A DNA stretch of 64,000 nucleotides from Ascidiaceihabitans sp029251465. Lineage in GTDB: Bacteria; Pseudomonadota; Alphaproteobacteria; Rhodobacterales; Rhodobacteraceae. Position 1 is the stretch's first letter. Each line of letters begins with the position of its first letter. The stretch is from the NCBI RefSeq assembly GCF_042932805.1, contig NZ_CP170633.1:620001-684000 (forward strand), read 5' to 3'. Position numbers and translations under genes: made by a program. Below are positions 9,362-18,739 of the stretch, piece by piece. The notes beneath the pieces are model-generated. The model was given only the letters and a program-made list of their open reading frames with translations. It had not been told where the DNA came from and did no database searches.

Positions 9362-10708
9362 TTACGCGCCTGGGTTACATGCGCCCAGTGCACCGCCCGC
9401 AAACATCGGGTGATCTGCTTCGTAGATAACCTGTGATGTTGGCGTAACTTCAACAACTTCCAAAAGGTCGAACTCGGATGTCGGGTTTTCTTTACCGCGC
9501 ACAACCAAAACGTCCTTAAAGCACTGGTGATCTTCTGCACGATACAGAGTCTTACCGTTGCCCAAGCCGTCGAATTCGTAACCTTCGAGCGCTTCAACGA
9601 TACCGCATGGGTTAAATGTACCCGCACGTTGTGCCGCATCTGCGTAAAGCATCGTTTGGCAATATACAGTGTGTGCCGCCTGAGAAGGTGGGAAGCCGTA
9701 TTTTGTACCGAACGATTTAACGAATGCTTTCGAGCCTTCGTCTTGCAAAGACCAGTGCCAGTTTGTGGAACCGTGGATGCCTTTAACGTTTGCGCCCGCA
9801 CCTTTCGCCATCAGGCGAGAGTACAATGGAACAACGATTTCAAAGTTCTTACCGTTGACGACTTTGTCGCGCAGGCCAAACTGAACAGCGTTGGTCAAAG
9901 AGTTAACCATGTTCCCGCCGTAGTGGTTCAGAACCAGAACGTCAGCACCGGAGTTCAAAACTGGAGCAATGTAGGAAGAGAAGTCAGTAGACGCGAGTGG
10001 CGTACGTACTTTGTTCACTGTGTTCCAGCCCATAGCTTCTGTTGCTGCGGCGATGGACTCTTCTTGTGTCCAGCCCCACGTGTAGTCAGCTGTCAGGTGG
10101 TACGCGTTACGATCGGAACCGTACAGGTTTTCCAGAACAGGGGCCAAAGCCGCCGCAGACATGTAACCGTTAAAGAAGTGACGGAAGCCGTTGGCTTTCT
10201 TGTCTTTACCAGTTGTGTCGTTGGAGTGTGTGAGACCGGCCATAAAGATAACGCCAGCTTCTTGGCACAGACCTTGAACAGCAATCGCAACACCCGAAGA
10301 AGAGCCGCCAGTGATCATCACTGCGCCGTCTTTTTCGATCATGGATTTTGCGGATGCACGGGCTGCGTCAGACTTTGTCTGTGTGTCGCCTGTGACGAAT
10401 TCCACTTTCTTGCCCAAGATACCGTTGCCTTGCAACTCTTTGGACGAGAATGTGTTCATCATGCCGCCGTCGCCACCACCGTTCAGGTGCTCGACTGCCA
10501 GCTCGTAGGCGCGCAGTTCGTCCGCGCCTTCGTCAGCGTACGGGCCAGTTTGTGGAACGTTGAAGCCCAGCGTGACGGTCGAACCTGTTGGTGCGTTCGT
10601 ATAGCCTGCGTGGCTTGCCGCGCTTAGATACGTTGGTACTGCCAGACCAGCGCCTGCGGCACCGGCTGTCTTCAGCACGCCACGGCGCGTAAAGTTAGAA
10701 TTGGACAT
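9362..10708 (-). CDS. ABC transporter substrate-binding protein, Tat-type leader
   Basis: 448-residue periplasmic type I (LivJ-like) binding protein of the HAAT importer. N-terminus MSNSNFTRRGVLKTAGAAGA has a twin-arginine (TRRGVLK) leader; most LivJ proteins use Sec, so folding before export is implied. Body: TLGFNVPQTGPYADEGADEL, then GGSSSGVAIAVQGLCQEAGV, typical of the family. Start 10708 is backed by GGGAGG 7 bases upstream. First gene of the transporter operon and divergent from the ScfR-like regulator. Ligand unknown: amino acid, amide or short-chain acid are possible. Confidence 0.9.
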   Translation of the reverse strand: MSNSNFTRRGVLKTAGAAGAGLAVPTYLSAASHAGYTNAPTGSTVTLGFNVPQTGPYADEGADELRAYELAVEHLNGGGDGGMMNTFSSKELQGNGILGKKVEFVTGDTQTKSDAARASAKSMIEKDGAVMITGGSSSGVAIAVQGLCQEAGVIFMAGLTHSNDTTGKDKKANGFRHFFNGYMSAAALAPVLENLYGSDRNAYHLTADYTWGWTQEESIAAATEAMGWNTVNKVRTPLASTDFSSYIAPVLNSGADVLVLNHYGGNMVNSLTNAVQFGLRDKVVNGKNFEIVVPLYSRLMAKGAGANVKGIHGSTNWHWSLQDEGSKAFVKSFGTKYGFPPSQAAHTVYCQTMLYADAAQRAGTFNPCGIVEALEGYEFDGLGNGKTLYRAEDHQCFKDVLVVRGKENPTSEFDLLEVVEVTPTSQVIYEADHPMFAGGALGACNPGA

Positions 10709-10835
10709 AAATATCCTCCCAGTTGTTGATTTGTGCTCGTAGGCCTCCCTAGACCCTGGACACGCGCATAAAGATGCAAAGGTGTTATCGCCTGCTTTCA
10801 GAAAATTGCGCAATAACCCCCTTGAAAATCACAAC

Positions 10836-10900
10836 TATTTTGTAAACAACTGCACAATGCGACGGTATACTTTGTAAAGTTTGTTATGTTGCGGTGCAGA
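10836..10900. promoter_or_regulatory. Divergent promoter/operator region with repeated TTTGTAAA boxes
   Basis: Between the transporter operon and the regulator there are two similar AT boxes, TTTTGTAAACAA (from 10838) and ACTTTGTAAAGT (10869-10880), plus the inverted pair CTGCAC (10850-10855) / GTGCAG (10894-10899). TTTGCAAA/TTTGTAAA-like sites are what RamB-type regulators recognise, so the adjacent ScfR/RamB-like protein is the natural candidate. Binding is inference. Confidence 0.4.
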
Positions 10901-10937
10901 AAACCGTTGAAAACGCGACACAATCGAGGGTTAGAAA

Positions 10938-12239
10938 ATGGCGTCAGAGGGTTTGACCGGCAGCCGCATTCGCGAGCGCCGCATTATTGCGGGCTTCAAA
11001 CAGGCTGATTTGGCGCGCAAAATCGGCATTTCCGCATCCTATCTCAACCTGATTGAACATAATCGCCGCAGAATCGGTGGCAAACTGCTGCTCGACATCG
11101 CTGCGACCTTGGGGGTCGAGGCCAGCGCGTTGACCGAAGGGGCCGAGGCCGCGCTGATCGCCAGCCTGCGCGAATCTGCGGCAGGGGCCAACATCGCCAC
11201 AAATGAATTGGACCGCGCCGAAGAATTCGCAGGTCGCTTTCCGGGGTGGGCCGAGGTGCTAAGTGCTGCGCATCGCCGCATCAGCGGTCTGGAACGCACG
11301 GTCGAAACCTTGAACGATCGCATGGCGCATGACCCGCAGGTCGCAGCGTCCGTGCACGAATTGTTGACGACGGCCGCGGCAATCCGGTCCACGGCCTCGA
11401 TTCTGGCCGAAGACAAGACCATCACCGAGGAATGGCGCGACAGGTTTCACGCCAACATCGATCAAGACAGCCGCCGTTTGTCCGACAGCTCAAAAGCGCT
11501 GGTGGGCTATCTGGATGCCACAGAACACGCAAGCGATGCGCAAACCGGCGGTTCGCCGCAGGACGAACTGGACGCGTTTCTGGAGGCGCATGACTATTCA
11601 TTCCCAAGCCTTGAGGACGGCAGCGCCGATGTGGACACAGTGTTGCAAGACACGCCGCAATTGGCGTCGGTCGCCGCCCAGCACATCGCGCGCAAAACAC
11701 TGGAACGGTTGCAATCAGACGCCAAGCGGGTGGCACTGGTCACGTTGCGCGATGCGCTGGGGGCTGATCCGTTAGATCCAATCAGCTTGGCCCGCCGTTT
11801 TGACGTGCCGGTGTCCTTGATGCTGCGCCGACTGGCGGCGATGCCGGATTTGCAAACCGGATTGGTGGTCTGTGACCGCTCTGGCAGCTTTGTGTTTCGC
11901 AAGCCCGTGTCCGGCTTTGCTATCCCACGGTTCGGGGCCGCATGCCCGCTGTGGCCGTTGTTTGATGTTTTTGCCTTGCCCGGGCAGGTTGCGCGTCGGC
12001 GTGTGCAACAAGTCGGGCGCGGCAGTGCTGAATTTGACTGTTTCGCGGTGGCCGAGGCCGCAGGGCAGGCAACGTATAACAGTGCGCCGCTGGTTCAGGC
12101 GACCATGCTGATCGTGCCGGTCACCACAACGTTCGACACGGCGCAGGATGCGCTTGAGGTCGGGTCAACCTGCCGTGTGTGTGCGCGATCCAAATGCCCG
12201 GGCAGACGCGAACCGTCGATTTTAAGCGAAGGATTTTGA
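10938..12239 (+). CDS. XRE-family regulator of the ScfR/RamB type
   Basis: 433 residues. N-terminal XRE helix-turn-helix, residues 6-60 (RIRERRIIAGFKQADLARKI and SASYLNLIEHNRRRIGGKLL). The C-terminal half matches the short-chain fatty acyl-CoA regulator region, with FAIPRFGAACPLWPLF and the Cys-containing tail CRVCARSKCPGRREPS. RamB/ScfR proteins respond to acyl-CoA from acetate or propionate and control glyoxylate or related pathways. Divergent from the ABC importer and followed by a response regulator and symporter-kinase, which together suggest carboxylate sensing. Family firm; target genes inferred. Confidence 0.85.
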   Translation: MASEGLTGSRIRERRIIAGFKQADLARKIGISASYLNLIEHNRRRIGGKLLLDIAATLGVEASALTEGAEAALIASLRESAAGANIATNELDRAEEFAGRFPGWAEVLSAAHRRISGLERTVETLNDRMAHDPQVAASVHELLTTAAAIRSTASILAEDKTITEEWRDRFHANIDQDSRRLSDSSKALVGYLDATEHASDAQTGGSPQDELDAFLEAHDYSFPSLEDGSADVDTVLQDTPQLASVAAQHIARKTLERLQSDAKRVALVTLRDALGADPLDPISLARRFDVPVSLMLRRLAAMPDLQTGLVVCDRSGSFVFRKPVSGFAIPRFGAACPLWPLFDVFALPGQVARRRVQQVGRGSAEFDCFAVAEAAGQATYNSAPLVQATMLIVPVTTTFDTAQDALEVGSTCRVCARSKCPGRREPSILSEGF

Positions 12240-12343
12240 CAGCTCTGCCAAAACCAAGGATAGTTATGTGAAATTCGGACACCCGCGCAGGGAGGAACAA
12301 CCAGTCTGTTCGCGCGTGTGTCTTATGGGGAGGACGACTGAAC

Positions 12344-12712
12344 ATGGGAAAACGTGTTCTGCTGGTGGAAGATGAACCAAACATCATCGAAGCCATTACA
12401 TTTCTGCTGAGCCGTGAAGGCTGGCATGTCGACACACATTCAGACGGGGCAACGGCCGTGGACAAGGTCCGCGATCTTGCACCTGATTTGCTGATGCTGG
12501 ATCACATGTTGCCGGGCAAAAGTGGTTTGGACATTCTGACCGAACTGCGCAGCGATTCCGATTACGCGGCTTTGCCGATCCTGATGCTGACGGCGCGGGG
12601 GCAAATGCGTGACCGTGCCCAAGCCGAAGAGGCAGGCGTCAGCCGTTTCATGACCAAACCGTTCTCGAACACCGAAGTGTTGAACGCTGTGCGCGATCTG
12701 ACGTACACCTGA
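12344..12712 (+). CDS. Single-domain CheY-like response regulator
   Basis: 122 residues made of one receiver domain: acidic pair VEDEP, phospho-acceptor Asp in LLMLDHMLPG, Thr in LMLTARG, Lys in MTKPF. There is no output domain, so it acts by protein contact or as phosphate relay. Good GGGGAGG site ahead of ATG. It is 3 bases from the next gene and belongs to the operon ending in the SSS-histidine kinase, its likely partner. Confidence 0.92.
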   Translation: MGKRVLLVEDEPNIIEAITFLLSREGWHVDTHSDGATAVDKVRDLAPDLLMLDHMLPGKSGLDILTELRSDSDYAALPILMLTARGQMRDRAQAEEAGVSRFMTKPFSNTEVLNAVRDLTYT

Positions 12713-12715
12713 GGC

Positions 12716-13012
12716 ATGGGCAAAGAGCAAAACCCGCCGGTGTTTCTGGAACGTCGCAGCTACCGCCAGCGTCGTTTAATGGATGCGCTGCGCCTGTTGC
12801 CACTGGTGGGGATGATGCTGTGGATGGTGCCCGTGCTGTGGCCGGTTGCTGACACAGGGGACGTGCCCCCGATCAAAATGTCCCAAGCGATCACTTATGT
12901 TTTTGCGGTCTGGCTGGCGTTGATCTTTGCGACAGCGGGGTTATGGAGCCGCCTGAACGATGTCTCGTCGGGGAACCCATCCGATGACGACGCTGAAACG
13001 ACAGGTCCATAA
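12716..13012 (+). CDS. Small two-segment membrane protein of unknown function
   Basis: 98 residues, Arg-rich start, two hydrophobic segments (ALRLLPLVGMMLWMVPVLW and ITYVFAVWLALIFATAGLW) and an acidic tail. The same position ahead of SSS-type sensor kinases often holds a small membrane protein, by analogy with the small partners of acetate/solute symporters. Its TAA overlaps the kinase ATG by one base, indicating translational coupling. Confidence 0.75.
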   Translation: MGKEQNPPVFLERRSYRQRRLMDALRLLPLVGMMLWMVPVLWPVADTGDVPPIKMSQAITYVFAVWLALIFATAGLWSRLNDVSSGNPSDDDAETTGP

Positions 13013-15696
13013 TGGCGTCCCTCAACCTTTTGATCGGTGTTTGCCTGGGCTACGTGACGCTGCTGTTCGGGGTGGCGTTTGTTGCCGAACGTGCCGCCGC
13101 ACGGGGCAAGGGCGCGTGGTTGCGATCACCGCTCGTCTATACTTTATCCCTTTCGATCTATTGCACCGCTTGGACATTTTACGGCGCGGTTGGCTACGCG
13201 GCGCGCTCGGGGATGGAGTTCGTGACGATCTATCTTGGCCCATCGCTGGTGATGATCGGCTGGTGGTGGGTGTTGCGCAAGCTGGTCCGCATCGGGCGCA
13301 CGCAGCGGGTCACGTCAATCGCGGACCTGATTTCATCGCGCTACGGTAAATCCAACACGCTGGCGATCATCGTGACGGTCATGGCCGTGATTGGAGTCAC
13401 ACCCTACATTGCGCTGCAATTGCAATCCGTAACGTTGTCTCTGTCGATTTTTGCAGACCCGAGCGGTGCGACGGACGGAGGCATGAACTTGCTTTCGGCA
13501 GGCTTTTGGGTGGCGCTGGGCCTTGCCTTGTTCACCGTTCTGTTTGGCACCCGTAACCTGAATGCGAATGAACGCCACGACGGTGTTGTCATCGCTGTGG
13601 CTGTTGAGGCGGTTGTGAAACTGATCGCGCTTTTGGCCGTCGGGATATTTGTTGTTTGGGGCATTTCAGGTGGGATCACCGAAACCATGGCCCGCATTGA
13701 TGCCTCTGAAATCGGGCAATGGCACATGGACCGCAGCCGCTGGGCGGCCCTGACCGTTCTGTCAGGGGCTGCGTTTTTGTGCCTGCCGCGCATGTTTCAG
13801 GTCTTGGTTGTTGAGCACGATGACGAGCGGCATTTGCACATCGCCTCGTGGGCCTTTCCGATCTACCTGATGTTGATGAGCCTGTTTGTGGTGCCCATCG
13901 CTGTTGTTGGTCTGGATTTGCTGCCAGCTGGATCAAACCCCGATCTGTTCGTTTTGACCGTGCCGTTGTCGCAGGGGCAGGACGGCCTTGCGATCCTTAG
14001 CTTCTTGGGTGGGTTTTCATCGGCGACATCCATGGTGATTGTGGCGACCTTGGCGCTGTCGACGATGGTGTCCAACCACGTGGTCATGCCGATTTACCTG
14101 TCGCTGCAAGGCGAGGGTGCAACCGTGTCGGGTGACGTGCGCAGTGTCGTGATCCTGTCGCGGCGCGCATCGATCCTGATCATCATCGCGCTTGGCTATC
14201 TATACTACCGCATCTCGGGCGGCAGTGGTGCTTTGGCCGCGATTGGCTTGATTTCATTTGCCGGTGTGGCACAGTTTTTGCCCTCGATGTTGGGCGGGAT
14301 TTTCTGGCGCGGGGCGACGCGTGTCGGGGCATTGTGTGGTCTTGTCACCGGCTTTACCATCTGGATTTATGCATCGCTGTTGCCCAGTTTCGGCGCGGAC
14401 GTGGTGCTAAGCCAGTCCGTGTTCGACATGGGCCCCTTGGGCATCAACTGGCTACGGCCCCAAGCCTTGTTTGGCGTCGACGGGTTGGACCCCACTGTGC
14501 ACGCGGTTTTGTGGTCATTGTTGCTGAACACCGGGGCGTTTGTCGTAGGATCGCTCGTGTCGTTCCCGACGCCGCTGGAACGATTGCAGGGCGCACAGTT
14601 CGTCAACATTTTTGCCCACTCGGGGCACGCACGCGGGTGGAGCGCCTCTGTCGCGGAGAGCGAAGATTTGATGATTATGGCGCAGCGGATTCTCGGGGCA
14701 CGCGAAGCGCAGGATTTGTTTCGAACAGAGGCCCGCAAGCAGGGCGTCGACGGGCATCTGCCTGAACCAACGCCGGATTTTCTACAACGGTTAGAACGTG
14801 AATTATCGGCCTCCGTTGGGGCTGCGACGGCCCATGCGATGATCAGCCAGTTGGTTGGTGGCACGTCTGTGTCGGTGCAAGATTTGATGGCTGTGGCCGA
14901 CGAATCCGCACAATTGCTTGAGTACTCCAGCCAGCTCGAGGCGAAATCCTCAGAGCTGTCGCACACAGCGCTGCAGCTGCGCGAAGCCAACGCCAAACTG
15001 ACCCAATTGTCCGTCCAAAAGGATGCGTTTCTCAGCCAGATCAGTCACGAGTTGCGCACACCGATGACATCGATCCGTTCGTTCTCGGAAATCCTGCGCG
15101 ATACCAAGCGGCTTAGCGGCGAGGAAAAGACAAAATACGCGTCGATCATCCATGTTGAAGCCATTCGATTGACCAGGCTTTTGGATGATTTGCTGGACCT
15201 GAGTGTGCTGGAAAACGGACAAGTCAGCCTGAACGAAGCGACGGGCGCGATGGATGACGTGATCGATCACGCGGTCGCCACGACACAAGCAGGCGGTGCG
15301 ACGCTACGGATCGCACGCGTAAACGGGCCGGTTCGCGTGATGGTGCACACCGATCTGGATCGTCTTGCGCAGGTGTTCATTAACCTTGTCAGCAACGCCC
15401 AAAAATACTGCAAAGCCGATGTGCCGGAATTGACGATCGAACTGCGTGAGGAACAAGGCAACGTCGAGGTCTATTTCACCGACAACGGCGTGCCGATCCC
15501 GAACGATACGCGGGCTTTAATTTTTGAAAAATTCGCGCGCATTGATGATCAAGACGGCAGCGGTGCGGGGCTTGGGCTGGCGATCTGCCGCGAAATTATG
15601 GCGCGATTGGGCGGCGATATCTTTTATTTGCCCATGACAAACGGCAACAGATTTGTGGTGCGTTTGCCACAAACCTTGGCGCTGGTGGCCCAATAA
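13012..15696 (+). CDS. Sodium/solute-symporter-type sensor histidine kinase
   Basis: 894 residues. The N-terminal ~530 residues form a 12-13-segment SSS-family transporter domain (LSIYCTAWTFYGAVGYAARS, SADLISSRYGKS-like block, LGGFSSATSMVIVATLALST). This is followed by a helical linker, the HisKA H-box SQISHELRTPMTSIRSF (His about 679), N-box FINLVSNAQKYC, and G-boxes DNGVPIPND and GAGLGLAICREIMARLGG. Architecture as in CrbS-type acetate-responsive kinases, which sense or move a solute and phosphorylate a regulator. No receiver domain of its own; the upstream single-domain regulator fits. Ligand inferred to be a small carboxylate. Confidence 0.93.
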   Translation: MASLNLLIGVCLGYVTLLFGVAFVAERAAARGKGAWLRSPLVYTLSLSIYCTAWTFYGAVGYAARSGMEFVTIYLGPSLVMIGWWWVLRKLVRIGRTQRVTSIADLISSRYGKSNTLAIIVTVMAVIGVTPYIALQLQSVTLSLSIFADPSGATDGGMNLLSAGFWVALGLALFTVLFGTRNLNANERHDGVVIAVAVEAVVKLIALLAVGIFVVWGISGGITETMARIDASEIGQWHMDRSRWAALTVLSGAAFLCLPRMFQVLVVEHDDERHLHIASWAFPIYLMLMSLFVVPIAVVGLDLLPAGSNPDLFVLTVPLSQGQDGLAILSFLGGFSSATSMVIVATLALSTMVSNHVVMPIYLSLQGEGATVSGDVRSVVILSRRASILIIIALGYLYYRISGGSGALAAIGLISFAGVAQFLPSMLGGIFWRGATRVGALCGLVTGFTIWIYASLLPSFGADVVLSQSVFDMGPLGINWLRPQALFGVDGLDPTVHAVLWSLLLNTGAFVVGSLVSFPTPLERLQGAQFVNIFAHSGHARGWSASVAESEDLMIMAQRILGAREAQDLFRTEARKQGVDGHLPEPTPDFLQRLERELSASVGAATAHAMISQLVGGTSVSVQDLMAVADESAQLLEYSSQLEAKSSELSHTALQLREANAKLTQLSVQKDAFLSQISHELRTPMTSIRSFSEILRDTKRLSGEEKTKYASIIHVEAIRLTRLLDDLLDLSVLENGQVSLNEATGAMDDVIDHAVATTQAGGATLRIARVNGPVRVMVHTDLDRLAQVFINLVSNAQKYCKADVPELTIELREEQGNVEVYFTDNGVPIPNDTRALIFEKFARIDDQDGSGAGLGLAICREIMARLGGDIFYLPMTNGNRFVVRLPQTLALVAQ

Positions 15697-15818
15697 TCTA
15701 ACATTTTCCGCGCATTGGCGCAGATATTTTGCCTAAAACTGCGCGTTTAAAGGCGTTGGTAACTTCTGCAGGTCTATCTATCGACATAACGATAAATCCG
15801 ACAACTTTGGCGGAGGCG

Positions 15819-17063
15819 ATGGGCTTAGAACAACCACTCTCAATTCTGCAACGTAAAGCGTCAGCAGGCAAACAGGAGCACCAGGCGCGGGTAATGACCC
15901 TTGCCAAGGCCATGCGCTTGCAAGCTGCGCGTATCGCGGATGACCTGTTTGATTTGCCGTTGGCGATCATTGGCATCGTGATTGAAGAAACAACAGGTGA
16001 GGCGTGCGCTAAATACTTTGACGAGGATGCCTTGTTGGTTCTGCTCGACGGTCCGGAACGTCGGGTCGGGGCTGCGCTTGTTGCGCCTGACATTGTCGGT
16101 GGCTTGATCCAGCAACAGACAATGGGTCGCGTGACAGCACCTTTGGGTGACACACGTGGGATGACTTCCACGGATGCGGCGATGGTGGCGCCATTGCTCG
16201 ACGCCCTGTTTGAGCGGGTCACACCGGTGCTGGAAATCGAAGAAGAAAAACGAATGATGACGGGCTACAAATTTGGCTCGCACGTCGAAGGTCCACGCGT
16301 TTTGGGGATGGCGCTGGATGCGCAAAACTATCATGTGGTCCGCTTGACGATTGACATGGCTGGCGGCGCGCGTCAGGGTGACATGACGATTTTGCTACCG
16401 TATGTTCCGGAAATTGCACTATTTGATCCGGACGCCGCTGAGAACGAGACCGGACAACCTGCTGTTCCACAAACGTTGAGTGATAGCGTTATGCGATTGC
16501 CTGCGGAATTGAATATGGTGTTGTGTCACGTAACCTTGCCCTTGGCGTCTATCGAAGGGCTAAGTGTCGGGCAAACCTTGCCACTGCCGCAAAACACGTT
16601 TCCTGAAACCCAAATTGTGGCTGCGACCGGGCGGATTATCGGAACCGGAACATTGGGTCAGATAGACGGGGTGCGTGCCTTGCGTTTGGCGCGCGATCCA
16701 ATCCACGCCACGCAACCGCGCCGTCGCTTATCTGATCGCGACGACTTGGATTTACCCGAGATCGAAGCCCTGCCAGATGCGCCGCGCCGGAATAATGCCG
16801 CATCCGGATCATTCGCGGGGCAATCTGACGGGATGGAGTCTTTGGAATTGGGGGAGGACATGGGCGGCATGTTGCCAGCTCTTGATCTGCCCACCACTAT
16901 TGATGACGCAGGCGGCGATATCGGCGAAATTCCTGATTTGGCTGATCTCAGTGGCGGTGGGGCAATTGCAACGTTGCCAGATATCGGTGGGCTGCCAGAG
17001 CTGGATGATTTACCTGATCTTGCGGACCTGCCGGATCTGGCTGCATTGTCAAAAACAGGCTAA
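15819..17063 (+). CDS. FliM/FliN-like flagellar motor-switch family protein
   Basis: About 414 residues. Start of the conserved region is LSILQRKASAGKQEHQARVM, then FDLPLAIIGIV and GGLIQQQTMGRVT, as in the Rhodobacteraceae FliM/FliN family; the SpoA-like region lies near 255-330 (LPLASIEGLSVGQTLPLP). The C-terminal 110 residues are acidic and low-complexity, with PDLADL-type repeats. I chose ATG 15819 because homologues begin close to this point; GGAGG lies only 2 bases upstream, which is tight, and a TTG at 15729 would add 30 residues. No flagellar genes are adjacent. Role in motor switching inferred. Confidence 0.75.
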   Translation: MGLEQPLSILQRKASAGKQEHQARVMTLAKAMRLQAARIADDLFDLPLAIIGIVIEETTGEACAKYFDEDALLVLLDGPERRVGAALVAPDIVGGLIQQQTMGRVTAPLGDTRGMTSTDAAMVAPLLDALFERVTPVLEIEEEKRMMTGYKFGSHVEGPRVLGMALDAQNYHVVRLTIDMAGGARQGDMTILLPYVPEIALFDPDAAENETGQPAVPQTLSDSVMRLPAELNMVLCHVTLPLASIEGLSVGQTLPLPQNTFPETQIVAATGRIIGTGTLGQIDGVRALRLARDPIHATQPRRRLSDRDDLDLPEIEALPDAPRRNNAASGSFAGQSDGMESLELGEDMGGMLPALDLPTTIDDAGGDIGEIPDLADLSGGGAIATLPDIGGLPELDDLPDLADLPDLAALSKTG

Positions 17064-17497
17064 CCTTTGCCGGCTGTCTTCGACACCCCCTCTAGCGTGG
17101 GGCGCATACTTTCTAGGGCGTAGCCGCCTTGACGCGCGGACGCCAGAATATCATCGACGTCCAAACCTTGCATAGCCGATCCAATGGCCCAAGCAACGGT
17201 GCAGCGGGTTCCAGATGCGCAATAGGCCAAAACAGGCCCTTCGTGCTGCGCCAACTCCATATGCCGCGCAATCACATCCAAGGTCATAGTTTGGTGCGTC
17301 AAAGGCAAAACGTGAAATTGCAATCCGGCCGCATGCGTTGCGATTTCCAATTGTGCGGCTTGTAGGTTTGACGGCACTTCTTCATCGGGGCGATTGCAGA
17401 TGATAGTTTTGATCCCCGCAGCCGCAATGTCAGGCAGATCGGTTGGATCAATCTGGGGGGCCACATAGTAGGTGTCGGTAATTGCTCGGATGTCCAT
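17060..17497 (-). CDS. DUF442/TIGR01244-family sulfurtransferase-phosphatase-like protein
   Basis: 145 residues with a dual-specificity-phosphatase-like fold: DTYYVAPQIDPTDLPDIAAA at the start, IICNRPDEE, and the catalytic loop CASGTRCTVAW (CxxxxxR with Cys about 93). The family occurs near persulfide-handling genes; next to a split YeeE/YedE transporter this suggests sulfide or thiosulfate metabolism. The stop overlaps the convergent FliM-like gene by 4 bases. Confidence 0.87.
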   Translation of the reverse strand: MDIRAITDTYYVAPQIDPTDLPDIAAAGIKTIICNRPDEEVPSNLQAAQLEIATHAAGLQFHVLPLTHQTMTLDVIARHMELAQHEGPVLAYCASGTRCTVAWAIGSAMQGLDVDDILASARQGGYALESMRPTLEGVSKTAGKG

Positions 17498-17506
17498 GAT
17501 TATGAT

Positions 17507-17938
17507 TTAGGCCGCTTGATCTGATCTGTCTAGATAGGGGCTGAGCAAAGGTGTTGCCCACATCCCCGCCAACATGGCTATGAAAAACAGCGCGCCGGTC
17601 CAGCCGCCATAGCTGAGCGATGCAATTGCGGGTCCTGGACAAAGTCCGATTAACCCCCAACCTACGCCGAACAAAACTGATCCGGTGATCAATCGACGGT
17701 CTAACAGTGGATCTGGGGCAGGGGCGAATTCTCCGCCGACCAGGGGTGTTCGACCCGGAACCATGCGCCACGCGAGTGCCATAGGGATAATCGCGCCGCC
17801 CATCACAAACGCCAAAGTCGGGTCCCAAGCGCCAAAAAGATCAAGGAAACCTTGGACCTTGGTGGTGTCGGTCATGCCCGAAATATGTAGGCCGGCACCA
17901 AACAGGCCGCCCGCGATCAAAGCAAAGATGATACGCAT
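17507..17938 (-). CDS. YeeE/YedE-family transporter, C-terminal half protein
   Basis: 143 residues, four hydrophobic segments. Contains GGLFGAGLHISGMTDTTKVQ and GVGWGLIGLCPGPAIASL, the latter carrying the conserved Cys of the second half of YeeE/YedE thiosulfate/sulfur-compound transporters. Start chosen at ATG 17938, whose A is shared with the TGA of the upstream half. Works as a heteromer with that protein in the inner membrane. Confidence 0.9.
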   Translation of the reverse strand: MRIIFALIAGGLFGAGLHISGMTDTTKVQGFLDLFGAWDPTLAFVMGGAIIPMALAWRMVPGRTPLVGGEFAPAPDPLLDRRLITGSVLFGVGWGLIGLCPGPAIASLSYGGWTGALFFIAMLAGMWATPLLSPYLDRSDQAA

Positions 17939-18360
17939 CACATGCCCTCCATCATCAAACGCAAAACAACAACCGTCACAACGCCTGCACCAATGTAGAT
18001 TAGTGTTGCGACTATGCCGCGCAGGGAAAACCGTGAAATTCCGCAAACGCCATGACCGGATGTGCATCCGTTGGCGATCCGCGTTCCGATGCCAACGCAT
18101 AGACCTGCCGCGATCAATAATACTGGTGCGCTGGCGGCCCCCGTTACGACAGGAATACCAAATTGCAAAACCGCAGGGACCGCGACCAATGCGGCTAAGA
18201 ATGCGCCGCGTTCAGCCCATGCACCGCGCGCCGTTCCATCGACCAGGCCGCCGATGATGCCGCTCGCGCCCATAATACGACCATTGCCGAGTAGATAAAC
18301 CGCGCCGGCCAAGCCAATTAGTAGCCCGCCGATCAATCCAAATATCCAGTCTATTGGCAT
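17938..18360 (-). CDS. YeeE/YedE-family transporter, N-terminal half protein
   Basis: 140 residues, four membrane segments, with the sulfur-handling motif NGCTSGHGVCG near 95-105 (two conserved Cys). Such split pairs import reduced sulfur species. Overlaps the second half by one base, so the two are translationally coupled, and the DUF442 sulfurtransferase follows 9 bases after the second half. Confidence 0.9.
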   Translation of the reverse strand: MPIDWIFGLIGGLLIGLAGAVYLLGNGRIMGASGIIGGLVDGTARGAWAERGAFLAALVAVPAVLQFGIPVVTGAASAPVLLIAAGLCVGIGTRIANGCTSGHGVCGISRFSLRGIVATLIYIGAGVVTVVVLRLMMEGM

Positions 18361-18383
18361 CGTTAGGCCCTCATGTTCAGGTG

Positions 18384-18623
18384 TTAAGAAAAAGCGATTC
18401 CGACGCCGACCATCATCAAACCGATCACAGACAGAAACAACGCGCCCAGATTGAGCGGCAAGACCGATTGCAAAACGGCCTGCATGTCATCATCGGCCAA
18501 TTTGGCGCGACGCGCACGAGCGACTTTGACGATACACCAAAAAATGCCCAGTAGACCGACGAGCGAAATGGCGGCTCCGGACCAGATAATCATGTCGAAA
18601 ATTGAAGTGTTTTGCTGTTCCAT
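18384..18623 (-). CDS. Small membrane protein, unknown
   Basis: 79 residues with two hydrophobic segments (MIIWSGAAISLVGLLGIFW and LGALFLSVIGLMMVGVGIAF) separated by a basic, then acidic, cytoplasmic loop (KVARARRAKLADDDMQ). No recognised family. Same strand as and 23 bases upstream of the YeeE/YedE pair, so it may be first in that operon. Confidence 0.7.
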   Translation of the reverse strand: MEQQNTSIFDMIIWSGAAISLVGLLGIFWCIVKVARARRAKLADDDMQAVLQSVLPLNLGALFLSVIGLMMVGVGIAFS

Positions 18624-18739
18624 GCCCGCTCGCTACCTTAAAAAACCAGAACGGGCAAGATCGCCCATTGCAGGCCCTAGATCGCACGGGTATCCAATGG
18701 TTTGTCACCCCGTCTGTGCAATATTCAGGAGCCCCCGAC

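Noticed and set aside
9527..10627. Long plus-strand open frame of 366 codons
   Set aside because: Lies wholly antisense to the well-supported binding-protein gene; composition Cys/Val/Phe-rich and unlike any family.
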